In this document: piece after piece, positions 1 to 11,735 of the stretch
Position numbering within the stretch: the stretch's first letter is position 1
How the letters are laid out: each line of letters begins with the position of its first letter
DNA from: Doris montereyensis
Taxonomy: Eukaryota > Mollusca > Gastropoda > Nudibranchia > Dorididae
Direction of reading: 5' to 3'
Assembly: GCA_037039925.1 (NCBI GenBank)
Contig: JAXRKP010000001.1
Coordinates: 146,001 to 210,000, forward strand
DNA length: 64,000 bases
Translations under genes and position numbers: made by a program
Notes under the pieces: model-generated
Told to the model about the DNA's origin: nothing
The model's input: the letters and a program-made list of their open reading frames with translations, nothing else
The model's database searches: none

Positions 1-2865
1 TTTTGTGAAACAAAAGTATGTTGCTGTCATATACAAATCACAGTTTTACTCTTTTCTTTTTTAATTTTAATGTCCTAATAGCTGTCCTAAATGTAACTAG
101 TTTGCTCAGCTCTATACAATAAAGTTTAGATGATGTCAAGTCAAATGAATTTCAAGTCATGTATTTAATCAAATAACATTCTGTGTAATTTTCTTTGAAT
201 AACACAGTAAATGGAAAGTGTTGAATGGTTCAGATATTTTATAGACCAATGTTTTTAGATGTTTTCAATCTAGTTTTTGTTGTTAGTTGAGATACAACCA
301 TCTTTTAAAAAATCAAGGCTTTTCTTTTTCTTTGATATTTTTTTATCTATGAAATGTGTCTTTAAGTAGGGGCTGAGGTTCTTTTGTTGTATTTACAGAA
401 TGATATATCTCAGCCACTTCCTGAAAATTTCCAGAAGAGTAAAATGCAATTCTAATAAAATTGAAGATGCTTTTGAAACGGTGTAAATGTATTGAAGGCA
501 TAAATTACTGAACAAGCCAAATCATCTCCAACTTTTCCTGCTTCAATAGAATAGATTTGTCTTATGTGTAAACTTGCCAAAATAGAATCTGTTAATGTGT
601 CTCAGAGCTTTGTTGTTGGGGTCAGTTAAATGAATCAAGTAAATCTATGTATGTAATTCTGAGTTGGTTGCTCTTCGTGCATCAAAAGCCTTTGCCACGA
701 CTTTACTTTAAGAGTAACCATATTTTGCATGTAGTTTCCAAATGATCACAGGATTGTTTTCATCTGAAGATTTTTTTCTAACAAATGTGACATTTAATTG
801 AGGAAACTTTCACCGAGCAGAATTTTTATTCATCTTAGCCGCCGTTTTAAACAGGTTTCATATTTTAAAAGTTAGAATTGTATCTCTCACGCCTACCAAC
901 GTAAGCTCAGCATCAGTACTGACTTGATCTAATAATCGTACATGATATCACCCAGGGTATAACATGCTTCTTGTTTAAAAAAGCAAAAATGTGAATGCTT
1001 TAAACGAAATGAAGTCGAGAAGAACACAGTAAGATTAATAGGAGTTCAATAGAGTTCATTGGAATGCAACTAAATGAGTAGGGGTACAAGAACAGATGTT
1101 CTTCATCATGTTTTTTCTTGTCTTGTCTTGTTTCACACATATTCATCATTTGGTTGTATGTTGTAAAGCATTCAAATATAACTTTTGCATAAATATCTCA
1201 ACTGAACATGAAACTCATTGCAAATTGGTTGTAATCATTTTCATTGTAAAATTTAAACATTAATCAGGATTAATCATCCTCATTCTTTCTTTTCTTCTTT
1301 TTTCCTTTTTCTAATTTTTATTTAGAGCTTGTTGATTCCAACATTGTAGTACGAACTGCCCTTTTCAGTCTGTAAAACATTATACGATTGCAGAATTTTC
1401 ATATTGTGCATGCAGTCTTACATTTTCCATGACTCAAGGATTTCATACTTGATTTGATAATAATTCTTGAAGTTTTCCCTAAAGACATGAATTTCTTTAC
1501 TGTTTTGCTTCTATGATTTAAAGCCGGTTTTTAAAAACTTTTGCAGTAGTAGCCAAAATAATGTGGTCACTTTGTACCAGAGCACTTAATGAATAAGGGA
1601 CTGATGGGAGCAGCCTTAGAGTAATTGTTTGTGATGCTTTAATTTGAAAACTCCCACAATTGTTTATAAGTTTACAATATTAAAACCAAATCAATATAGA
1701 CCGCCAGTAACATGACTAATTACAATTTTTGTCACATTTAGTGTGAGAAAGAATGACTGGCCAGTGCCTTGACATGCTTCCTTTTAGTTTTAATCCTTGT
1801 TCATGGTCAATTACTTTGTTCTTGTTCCAACCAGGAGTATCACAGGTAAAACCAAAAATCTTGGCTTTAAAAGCTAGTTTTTTCTTTATATATAGCAAAT
1901 AAGGCTGCAAGTAGGAACATCAGTAACCATAACTTCATCAAATTCTCAAGTGACAGAAAAATTAGAGATCCATGATCGCCAATGCCTGCCTCAGACCCAG
2001 TACATGAAAGAGAAGAGCAAATAAAAGTGAAATCATAATTATTATTTTTTCCGTGAACCCAATAACTTAGCTTTTGATCACAGTCCTTTTAAGCTCTCAT
2101 GCCAATTCTTAGAATAAGACATCCAATAATTAATAAGCCATTTAAATGCTGGTACATAGTAGTTTGTTGAATAAGTATAGTGCGTTTAACATTTATTTTA
2201 TAAATTGCTTTCAGATATTATGTTAGCAAGTATAGCAGTTATTTCCTTTCCTCTTTCACATATCTTTCATATTGGTGTTGGTCTTAATTCACCTTGAGAT
2301 TACCGCATACAGTGAATGGGGTGAATTCCAATGAAATCGAGAAAATTAAAGCAGTTCATGAATTCTCCTGTGAAGTAAACTACATGTATATATTATATAG
2401 AAGTAGAGCTATCAGAAGAAATTGACTTCTTTTCATAACATAAATTGATATCAAATGTTTATACATGTGGTTTAGTGGGAACATGTATACATGCATATGG
2501 TAGATATTTGTGTCAAAGCCAAAGCATTGACTTGAGATATAGGAATAGGCAAGGAATTAAGACTTCATCATACATTTACATACATGTAGGTGTGTGTGTT
2601 TGTATATGTTTAACAATCTTTGAAATCAAAACAAAATGTTTAATCCTTTGAAGTGATTCCCAATAAATGTTTTACCTTCATCAATAGATATTTACTTCTA
2701 CTCTGCATCATTTACAGGCATCATTTCAATATATAAAAGAATGCTTTTAATATTGTCATAATCAATTGCATAAAGAATGACACTTTCTTACATGAAACTA
2801 ATGGTATGTCAAATCATAAAAAGGCACTTTGATACATTAGAATATATACAATAAATAGTACGTTC
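1..2865. other. AT-rich non-coding DNA, possible intron or 3' UTR
   Basis: No convincing gene is visible. A sequence resembling a 3' splice site ends at 398 and opens a short frame (NDISQPLPENF..., stop at about 455), followed by AATAAA-like motifs. This could be an alternative terminal exon of a plus-strand gene lying to the left, but 18 codons prove little. The other ORFs here (1716-1910, 2445-2651) have no coding character. Confidence 0.4.
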
Positions 2866-3350
2866 TTTCCCTGATAAATTGGAGGAATAAATATGAAAAT
2901 GGTCAGTTCCTTCCTTAACAGATTGGATGGCATATGAAAATGGTCAATTCCTTCCTAACAGATTGGAATGAATATGAAAATGGTCAGTTCCCTCCCTAGC
3001 AAGTTCGTTCCCAAACAGATTGGAATTAATATGAAAATGGTCAGTTCCTTCCCTAACAGATTGGAATGAATATGAAAATGTCAGTTTCCTCCCTAGCAAG
3101 TTCCTTCCCTAACAGATTGGAATGAACATTCACATTATCAGATCCTCCCCTAATTAATTGGAATGAATATTAGAATGATCAGTTCTTGCCTTGATAATGT
3201 GGAATATATTGGTCAATTCCTTCCTGATAAATTGGAATGAATATTAAAATGGTCAGTTCTTGCCTTGATGATGTGGAATATATTGGTCAATTCCTTCCCT
3301 GATAGATTGGAATGAATATTAGAAAGGTCAGTTCCTTCCATAATATATCA
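2866..3350. repeat. Degenerate minisatellite, ~50-85 bp units
   Basis: About eight imperfect units share the core GGAATGAATATGAAAATGGT followed by CAGTTCCTTCCCTAACAGATT. Early units are about 50 bp. Later ones carry an extra block (CTTGCCTTGATAATGTGG AATATATTGG), which gives a longer higher-order period. Units drift gradually from left to right, as expected for an old tandem array. Confidence 0.85.
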
Positions 3351-3829
3351 GTATGAATGATAAAATCTTCGGTTTCAACCCTGATAAATTGGAAAGAATA
3401 TTAAAGGTCAAGCTTTTTCCAGAAAAATTCTGTCATAAAATTGATACAAATTTTATGTTCACTGCTTTAAAAAATGCTAGATCTAGTCAGATTATTTTGT
3501 TATCCAGATTATTTTGTCATTATATAAGAAATATACTGTAAATAGAGTTGTACACCATAATATAACTTTCATTCAAAAGTTAAGACTAAAAACGTAATAA
3601 TAGGCAAAGGTCTCCTGATGGTATCAATTGACTTCCTTGAAATTACTTTGCAGTTAAAATTAATCATTAAAGTGTCACATTTTTTCCATCATTGTTCATT
3701 GTATCTAAATTCTAAAAAAAATTGACTGCTTAGCCTTGAAAAAGTATTTGATTGTTACAGTGTTTTTTGCTATATTGCCATTCAAAACAATTATATTTCC
3801 TTTTTCAAATTGTTTATATCCATTTACAG
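3351..3829. other. Non-coding, possible last intron of a plus-strand gene
   Basis: AT-rich DNA running into a pyrimidine-rich tract and CAG at 3829. The small ORF at 3353-3541 has no recognisable features. Confidence 0.35.
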
Positions 3830-3901
3830 GAGAGTGATGTTCTCAACAGAAAACTTGTTCATCAAGGGAGATACAACAGTCTCCTGCATGCTCAAGTCTG
3901 A
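3830..3901 (+). CDS. Possible 3'-terminal coding exon, product unknown
   Basis: A T-rich tract and TTTACAG at 3823-3829 look like a 3' splice site. Directly after it, one frame reads ESDVLNRKLVHQGRYNSLL and ends HAQV-stop at 3899-3901. A second frame is also open for 24 codons (RVMFSTENLF...), so the frame is not certain. AT-rich sequence with AATAAA motifs (near 3982) follows, as in a 3' UTR. The rest of the gene would lie to the left of the window. I do not recognise the protein. Confidence 0.3.
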   Translation, partial: ESDVLNRKLVHQGRYNSLLHAQV

Positions 3902-5098
3902 TTGATAACCTCCTGAAACATTGAGCAAAGGACAGCAACTATGCCAACCTTGTTGAAATGGGCTGTTTTTTTCTTCAACAAAATAAAAACTAAAGGTTGG
4001 GGGTGTTGATGTTCAGGTTAAAACATGAAAAGCATTTTTTAGCGAGTTTGCTTAGGTTGGGGTTTTTTATGGTCCTATCATCTTTTCATTTAAGTCTAGT
4101 ATTTTGCACTGTCTTTAACTGGACTAAATTTCAATGATGGTGTCAACATTTCATATTCAATTTTCTCTATGAAGAGTTCTATTATTTTCTACCATAATGG
4201 AAGGTGGAAATGATAAATTATTGTCCTAATTATGTTGCCTTACTTTAATAATTACTATTCTTATTAAAGTTTTCCATGTCCCTATTGAATTTTGTTAGTG
4301 ACTTTCTCTTATTAGAATGCATACTCTTCTCTAGAACCTGATTGCTGTATTGGTTCTGTAAAGTAGATAGATACTCTTGTTAATAAATGTTTGGGTTTTC
4401 TTTCTGCCATTAGAGTTGAAATTGAAAACATGACCATAAGGACAATGTCTGTAGCTGTAAAATGTATTCATGGATCTGTCATTTGTAAATAAATACGATG
4501 GGTTCTTTAATTGTAAATATTTATAGAATCTTTTTGAGTGACAAATACAGGAGTGAAAGCTTGCCTCGTGTGAAATGGTTATACTTGTAAAATAATATAA
4601 TAATAGGGTGATTATACTTGAATGTTCACAACGGCATTTATTGTATTATATGTTTGTGCATAGTCTGGGAATAAAGATTTGTCATTTTTTGTTACAAAGT
4701 AACTCATGGGATGAATAACAAATATGAGGTATATACATTTTTTCAATGTGATCTCTGTTCTGATTCGAGTTTTAGATTTTTCAATTAAAGTCATCTTCGT
4801 GTCATTTTCTATTTAAAGCACTTAAAGGGGTTGTTTATTGTCTTGCTTGGCACATTCACAATTAGATAAAACTTTTACCAAGACTTTGTGATACACATAT
4901 GTATTCATTTCAAAGGAAATTTAATGCCAGACCAAAGCCTTGATAATTACTGGGGTTTCTTTTTATTTTATTATGTCTACTTAGAACATTGTCCTTTTAT
5001 TAACAGGGCTTTTTTTTAATGAAATTAATAAAACTTAAAGCACAATAAAACTAACAGTGTCATCACTTGCCTTGACACATGCCCACAGTAATGTGATA
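3902..5098. other. Probable 3' UTRs of two convergent genes
   Basis: No ORF of interest. The stretch lies between a plus-strand terminal exon candidate and a minus-strand one, and has AATAAA motifs on both strands. It may hold both 3' untranslated regions. This is inference from position and motifs only. Confidence 0.3.
4996..5001 (-). promoter_or_regulatory. Poly(A) signal AATAAA (minus strand)
   Basis: TTTATT on the plus strand is AATAAA on the minus strand, about 100 nt after the stop codon of the minus-strand exon at 5099-5226. The spacing suits a poly(A) signal. Confidence 0.4.
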
Positions 5099-5226
5099 TT
5101 AATACTGCTTCATCATCTTTTGAATTTTATGAACAATAGACGCTGTGAATGTCTTTGGGGAGTGTTTCTGATTTTCAGCTATCCATTCATGGCTGAGTCG
5201 TGACAGTGACAACTCTATCTCGTTTT
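5099..5226 (-). CDS. Probable 3'-terminal coding exon, product unknown
   Basis: On the minus strand a pyrimidine-rich tract and TTTTAG (5232-5227) precede an open frame entered in phase 1 (two bases, then codons). It reads NEIELSLSRLSHEWIAENQ, continues KHSPKTFTASIVHKIQKMM and ends KQY-stop (TAA at 5101-5099). The amphipathic, charged 41-residue tail looks like real coding sequence and a minus-strand AATAAA lies about 100 nt further on. Upstream exons should lie above 5.3 kb, but I could not identify one with confidence. The family is not recognised. Confidence 0.5.
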
Positions 5227-5667
5227 CTAAAACAGGAAGAGATAAAACTTAATCTTGCTCATTTCATTTTCATATACAGTGCAACTAGTACAATGCTTAA
5301 TTAATACGTTCATGTTTTTGTTTTTATAATGTGATGCTTAACCCTCGTCCTTGCTTAACAATATTTATTATTTCATGGTTATATCAAAAGAGGGATCCTT
5401 CTTTTGTTGTAAGTTGCTTCAATGAAATCATTGCAAATTAAATGACAAATTTGTCTGCATTTCATTTTGAGTTGATCCTGTCTGGGTTTTTTATTAGTCT
5501 ATCCTCAATTATCATGAAGGGAAAGATGGATGTTTAGTTCATATTCCCATATAAATACAGGTTCACCAACTGCACATCATATATTCCCCCAGCAGTCAAT
5601 TTTATCCAAACTCCTTCTCAATGCCTTTGGGAGCATACAGTACAACAGCACTTTAGACACTTTATAC
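5227..5667. other. Non-coding gap
   Basis: AT-rich, with nothing recognisable. It is probably an intron of the gene ending at 5099 or intergenic DNA. Confidence 0.3.
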
Positions 5668-5670
5668 TAA

Positions 5671-6331
5671 GGGTAGACCCACACCGACGTCGGGCCCGAC
5701 GGTCAGACCGGACATATTTCCGTGGGAAAAAATGCAACCGGCTCATTAGTAGTGTTAGGTAACAAAAAACCACGATCCACCCACACCGAAACCCGACGTC
5801 CCGGAGCCGACTTTTAGGAATGAACGTGTTCATTCCACGCCGTCCGTCGGGCGAAATGGGAGACAATTTTATAGGTTTTTCTTATACAAATTATTTCTCT
5901 TTTCCCGCCACATGTCTATTAATAGCATTTTGCAATCTCAAGCGGTGGACTGGAGGATGCATTTCTCAGAACTTGGTCTGTTGACAATGGATGACGAAGC
6001 ATTGATTCTTTGCGTACATCATAGATCGTCTATTTACAAGAAAGACCCGTTTCATCACAACAGAGGATATAGGTGGTGAAACTCACCAAGAGATTTTCGC
6101 TTTTGTTGTATGAGATGGACCCAAAATCGTCTTGATGAGCTATTGTGCCTTCGTATCCTTCTTCTTAGCCACAGTAACAACAACAATTTTTCTTCTCCTG
6201 CTACACGCCATTTTCTACAAATGCCTGTGTTGTCTGACCGTCAGGTTCCGCTGGCGGTATGGGTGGCACAGCCGGCAAAAAAACGTCGGGTCGGGTCTGA
6301 CCGCCGGGCCCGACGCCGTGTGGTTCTAGCC
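5671..6331. mobile_element. Non-autonomous PIF/Harbinger-like element (MITE), 661 bp
   Basis: The left end begins GGGTAGACCCACACCGACG. The right end, reverse-complemented, begins GGCTAGAACCACACGGCG. Both continue into GTCGGGCCCG(A/G)CGGTCAGACC, giving inverted repeats of about 40 bp. TAA flanks each side (5668-5670 and 6332-6334), which fits the 3 bp target duplication of PIF/Harbinger transposons. The GC-rich ends stand out from AT-rich surroundings. Further internal copies of the CCCGACGTC/GTCGGG motif lie near both ends. The interior has no intact transposase, only the short remnant at 5987-6079. Confidence 0.8.
5987..6079 (+). pseudogene. MADF/Myb-like domain remnant inside the MITE
   Basis: The frame reads MDDEALILCVHHRSSIYKK, then DPFHHNRGYRW and a TGA stop at 6077-6079. 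The pattern (aliphatic stretch, basic residue, Y-K/D-K, H, R, W) resembles the start of a MADF DNA-binding domain. Harbinger-type elements often carry such Myb/SANT-like proteins beside the transposase. Only about 30 residues survive. This is inference from sequence pattern, not a confirmed domain. Confidence 0.35.
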
Positions 6332-6334
6332 TAA

Positions 6335-9300
6335 TACTGACAAGATCTTTCTATGGGTCTTCATTCACAACTGATAAGAGTACAATGTTGTAAAGTGTTG
6401 TTGTGAGTATAAACTCACAATACTGCCTATTTCGCTGTAACATCTATGATTAGTTTTTGTTTTAAAAGAATTAATCTGTTCCATATACTTTTATTCACAT
6501 AAGGAATGGTTATATCTTTTCCATATACTTTTCTTCACATAAGGTATTGAAACAATGCGTTTAATCAATACGCTACTGAAGAAAAGTGAGAAAATCTTTT
6601 GTGGACAAAGATCTTGCTCTAGAGGAAATATAGAATCTGATTTTTCTTTCAATTTTATGCAAAATAATTTTTCAATTTTGGTACTGTTCCCTTGATCATA
6701 CGGGGGTTAGCATCAGTATGTGGTCATGTCATAGGTTGGTAAATTTTATCAGGCTTCACATGTATGTTGTGCAGATTAAACAACCCCGTGCATTCTAATT
6801 AAAAGATGTCTTGGCAAAATTAAAAAATTTGCAGCTGGCATCTCTACTATTACAATTCAAGTTTTATCTAGTTGCCATCTCCGGCAGGCTATGATGTTAA
6901 AAGCTTGTTCTCATTTCACTCAGAAGAATACAGTAGAGAATTACCCTTGTCATATCATGGGGAATCCGTGTCTGTAATAATGGGCTACTCATACACGCCT
7001 GGGTCAAATGAAGAAAGAGCAGGAAACATGCTTGTCTTGTCAATTTTTCAGCCTGAGAAGTTTATGTTTTCTCTTAGTACTATTAACAGCCATTGGTACA
7101 CAAATAGCCATATATGAACAGCCAATTTGAAGCCCTTCATTTTAGTGAAAGAACTGTTAAATGCCTGGGTACCTTTGCTACCAATCTGTACATGCATACT
7201 CAGAGCAGTAATGAAGGAAAGAGAGTGTCGGGATTTTGTAAAGGCTAACATTACAAAGTCAAGAAGTTGAGGTTTAACTCAATTAAAGTTCAATGAGATG
7301 TGAATAAATACATGTATCATACTCACTCAAAGTCGAGTAAGGATGAAAACTATCCAACTTAGAAGTTAAAGTATCACCACTCAGATTAAATACGACAATG
7401 CCTTATATGGTAGATGACCATGAATGAACAAACAATTCACAAATGGATGAAAGTAAGTTGTGAAAAAGAAATAAGAAACACATTCATTTCAGGAGGGATT
7501 TTTAATCAAGATATTTTTTGATTCTCTAGATTCAACAATTTTTGTAAAGTTAAAAAGAATTAAAAAAAAGGAAGATCCTATGGAAAAAAAAGTTTCATAT
7601 AGTTAAAACAAATATACCAAATACCACATAATTAATTCAGAGATCTTTGTGTATAGTATACATGAATTTTTCTACATAATTATTTAGTAGAGTAAAATAT
7701 ATGGATAGGAGATTCATGTATGACATAATAAAAAAAAACTATCTATTGTTAAATATAAAAAAAACAGGAAATCAGTAGGCCTACATGAAAAATTTACTAT
7801 GAGAAGCATACAAAAGAACAGTTTTGCCATTCAATATTATAAATCAAACAAGCACTATGCAAAGAGGAAATGGCTCATGGGTTTTTCACAAAAAATAACA
7901 TTCAAGTATATTTTAATGAATGCAAACAGAAAATGGCATCTGCATTGCACATTAAATGAAATTGAACTGTCTAATATGAAAGAAATCACTTCAATACATT
8001 TGTTTTATGCTTAAATGCAAAATGAACATTATGCTAGGAGAGGTCTTATGCTAAACAAGCTGGAAGATGGATTGTAATCTACAATGTCTCAGTAGTCAGT
8101 TTAGTCTTTTTGAAAAAATATCTTTTATTTCTTGAATCGTAGTCTTAGCTTAATACTTGTTTGCATAAGTCTTTCATTTCACATAATTCCTTTCTTTATA
8201 ATATCATCACTTTCTTTAGCACTGATGGAAGAATCAAGAAATATCACAAAAACTTCCAATGACAGCCATATATTATATTCAACATTGAAATTGTACAAAG
8301 TAAAGCGATTTCAATAAGTTCTAACATACAAAAACATTTTTTTCAGAACAAAAAAAATGAAATAACCTGAGATGACCACCGCGGTAGACAGGGTTACTTC
8401 AAAGAAACAAACAAACATGATGCATTTATCAGAATAGAAATTAAAACGGCAAAATCATTTGCAATGCTATCATGTATAGGTATCTTGGCAAGCAAACTCT
8501 TGTGTCCTTACATTTGTTCTCGCTCAAAACTCATTTCACTATCAGTACCATTTATTAACTATATTTTTAGTGAAGATGTTTGGGCTTTGGCTACAGGTAT
8601 GGCAGCTTGAATAAAAAATAATACAGATGTAAAAATTGAAAATGAACCGGGTCTTACTCTTAGCTGTATTGTGCTAAGAACAAACGAGGGCGATCGGTAT
8701 ATTGAGGTGAATTTTCTTTGAAGTTGAACTCTTTCGCATTACCTAGCATTAAACGTAAGTAGACCTCTTATTATTTTTTACAATTACTTAAAGAAATCTA
8801 ATTGATCTTTATGATTGAAGAGAAGTGTGGACAAAAAAAGTAAGTAACAGTTTTATGTCAGGAGAGGTGTAATTTTAATCAAGACATTTTTAAAGGCAGG
8901 AACTGAGGAACTAATTTTGAAATTCTCAATGTGCCAGGACCAGGACAATTGCAAATATTACCTGTCATGAAAGGTTGTTATTGTAACTTCTGAAACCAAT
9001 CAGCCTGTAAAAATTAAGCATATTCCACTTCTTTTTATTGATTTTGAAATCTATAACTATAAGGAATACAATAATATCACTAGTAAAACATACATATAGA
9101 GAATTCCAATTGCAGTACATGTAGTAAGGTCTAAATAGTGATACAAAGTTTTACTCCGTTCATGACAAGGTGATATAAGTGGGTGAGTAAAATACAATTT
9201 CCCGTTGAACATGGTGTGAATGGGGAAAACGTAACAATGAGATCATGGAAGGGGATGGTGTTTGAAGAGAAAGCTTTGGTCACTTTTCTTTTCCTTTTTT

Positions 9301-10567
9301 CTCCCTCACATAAAACAATGAACAACTGAGCTAGCAACAATAAATAATAAATGTTATAAACTGTTTACCCCATGCAATCTATTTATTCTCCTAGCATGCA
9401 ACTTAAAGAGAAGATGTTTTTTTTACATTTGCACTGTCTCAGACTGACTGTCCACCCGTGGCAGGCTTTGACCTGTTGTAGAGTCCATTAAATCTATGAC
9501 TCATGGGGATGGATTTTTTCTTATCCTAAGCGCATTCAATATATTTATTTCATTTGCCTTTCTCACATGTTGTACACATCCAAACTTTCACAACGCAAAG
9601 AGAGAAATCATTCATCATAACATTCCATCTTCACAAATTTTAATTCCTTTTAAGTTTGCAACCCACACATTTTCTCTTAATCTTGATGATTTCAATTTTA
9701 GTTTAGTACAAAATAGTGTTCTATAACCTCTAGAGTAAGTCAATTTATAACCACCACCAGTGAAAGAAATAATATTGTAAATTTGACAAATCATAACAAG
9801 ATTCTAACTTTGTTGTCCAAGGCACTACAGCCTTTTACAACAAGTACAAATCAAACACTCATCGTTGAATATCCACAAAGACTATGTATAAGAAAATCAT
9901 CCATTATATGTTCAAAGTTATCACAAGGGAAGGCAGTTACCCTAAAAACAAATTATATCTGAAAATAATTATTACAATGGCGATGAGCATAGATACCTAG
10001 TATAAAGACAATAATGCCAGCAACATGGCAAAAACAGAAAAATAAGATAGACAACATTAATGAGCATAATAATAGTAATAACACTAAGAATGATGCTGAT
10101 GACAATGGTAGTAAAAATAATTGTTTGTAATCGCAGTACAATTTACATCTGTGGAAGAACAAATATAATAAACAAAATTCTTTGGAAGTACAATAGGAGT
10201 TGTGTTTCAAAATACATCAATTGGGTTTTACAAGTAAGTATATGCATACTCCAGGCTCATGTTTACATATCAAACACATTTAGTTCAAGCAAAAGGAAAG
10301 CAAAATTGGAACACACATTGAAGAGCTCATATTCTTACTCACTTTCTCTCTGAGATCATTATTGAATTTAGTGACATATTTTTTTTTTATATTATACAAT
10401 TACAAAGGTGATTATTTTTTCTTGGAAAGGGGAAGGGAATGGGTCATGAAGAGCTGCGACTTAGATTTATGTTCAAGAAAGACAAAATTAAAAATGATAT
10501 GGATAAAATAACAGGCTTAGAGATGATAATGAAAGTATCTGCATTAGCATTGCCCACATCTTTGAAT
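6335..10567. other. AT-rich non-coding region
   Basis: No gene can be supported. ORFs at 6872-7117, 7799-8014, 8132-8317, 9496-9726, 9953-10210 and 10060-10353 are short, biased by AT content and unlike any family I know. One partial copy of a dispersed repeat lies at 8355-8412. The stretch may be intronic to the minus-strand gene whose last exon is at 5099-5226. Confidence 0.4.
8355..8412 (-). repeat. Short dispersed repeat family R1, partial copy
   Basis: Read on the minus strand this matches the start of the R1 family (GTTTCATTGAAATTTACCCTG-type start, then TACCGCGGTGGTCATCTCAGG). It is the only copy seen on the minus strand and is cut short. Confidence 0.5.
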
Positions 10568-10700
10568 CATTAAAATTTACCCTGTCCACCATATGCGGTG
10601 GCATCAGGGTGAATTAAGGGGAAATAGCATGATGAAAGATAACTTAAAGAACAACAGGAAAGAAATAGGACCTACCAGCAGCGCCTGCTTACCACCCACT
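10568..10700 (+). repeat. Short dispersed repeat family R1, copy 2
   Basis: It begins AAAATTTACCCTGTCCACC ATATGCGGTGGCATCAGGGTG, runs through an A-rich middle with AACAGGAAAGAAATAGGACC, and ends TACCAGCAGCGCCTGCTTACCACCCAC. The same ordered blocks recur near 21.4, 22.5, 55.2 and 59.4 kb. There is no clear RNA polymerase III box, so I leave the class open (SINE or MITE fragment). Confidence 0.75.
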
Positions 10701-11531
10701 TGAAGCATTGAAATGAATTGCAACAAAATGTATGATATTTCAATTATGTCCTGTCCAGATCTATCCTCTGGCTCAGATGTAAAAGAAAAAAACAGATTGT
10801 GATAATTTATTGTCAACAAAAGTCTGAGTGTTGATGAAGATTCTGGACCACACGATAATGCAACAACAACCATAGGGAAAAACGTTCCATGAGCTAAATA
10901 AAGGGACTTGCAACATTTAATTGTAATGTGTGCATTAATTTATCTATAATTACTAAGAGCTTACTCTATATGTATTATTGTACGTGCTTGAACAAAAATC
11001 CCTGAAGGATTGCATACTTAGAAATGATATTGGTGTTTCAGTTCTTTTTTTATTCACAAATATATAAGAGTAAAAGCATACTTACATGCACGTACACTCA
11101 GATGTATTATATTATAAATTATACTGCTATTAACGCACAGTCAATGCATTATGACTTTGTAATGACATTCATTGTCTGGATCCACTAGTCATACAATGTT
11201 TCATTCGTTGACTCATAATTATAAGACAAGTGCAACATCATGAGTTAAAATAATACTTTACCAAATGCAAATAGTGATGTGCATTATTATAATACTAGTA
11301 AGAGGGCTAGAATACCCTGATGCTGAAGAAAGGAATTTCCAACGTTTTACATTGTAAAATCAAGTTGCTGTGGAAATACTAATTATCCACTTGTTTTGTA
11401 TGTCAAATCTATACCAAAGCATGGTGGTAAAAGAAATGTCCATCAAATTCTAAGACAGATGAAAGCATGGTCTCTATTCCTTTGCCCATGTGTGGCTCAG
11501 GTTTTTTCCAAAGTTATAAGTTATAGGCCCT
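10701..11531. other. Non-coding gap between R1 copy and minus-strand gene 3' end
   Basis: AT-rich, no supported gene. A minus-strand open stretch (EPEDRSGQDIIEIS...) lies next to the R1 copy but lacks convincing splice sites. Confidence 0.3.
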
Positions 11532-11537
11532 TTTATT
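11532..11537 (-). promoter_or_regulatory. Poly(A) signal for the 11.7-20.7 kb gene
   Basis: TTTATT on the plus strand is AATAAA on the minus strand, about 200 nt downstream of the best-supported stop codon at 11736-11738. The untranslated stretch between them includes a short (GA)n/(TC)n run at 11660-11676. Confidence 0.45.
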
Positions 11538-11735
11538 GAGTACAAACTTGTTAAAAGAGTAATCAACATTTCTTATTGCCAAACATAAGTTCATAATACT
11601 AAGGATTGCGTCTTATTATCTTAAAACATAATCTTCGGTGTCTGAGTTAGTCTGTGTGTGTGAGAGAGAGAGAGAGACGGAACAGAGAGAATAACTTCTT
11701 TTATAAATTCATGAGTAGAGTAAGACCAAAATTTG

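Noticed and set aside
2866..3350. CRISPR-like array
   Set aside because: Units are contiguous and drift gradually. There are no constant repeats with unique spacers, and the DNA is animal nuclear.
6110..6334. Overlapping ORFs at the right end of the MITE
   Set aside because: They run through the inverted repeat and show no domain; they are by-products of the GC-rich ends.
10700..10873. Possible minus-strand exon (PEDRSGQDIIEISYILLQF)
   Set aside because: The acceptor is poor and the donor-like site lies in the R1 repeat. Coding character is weak.
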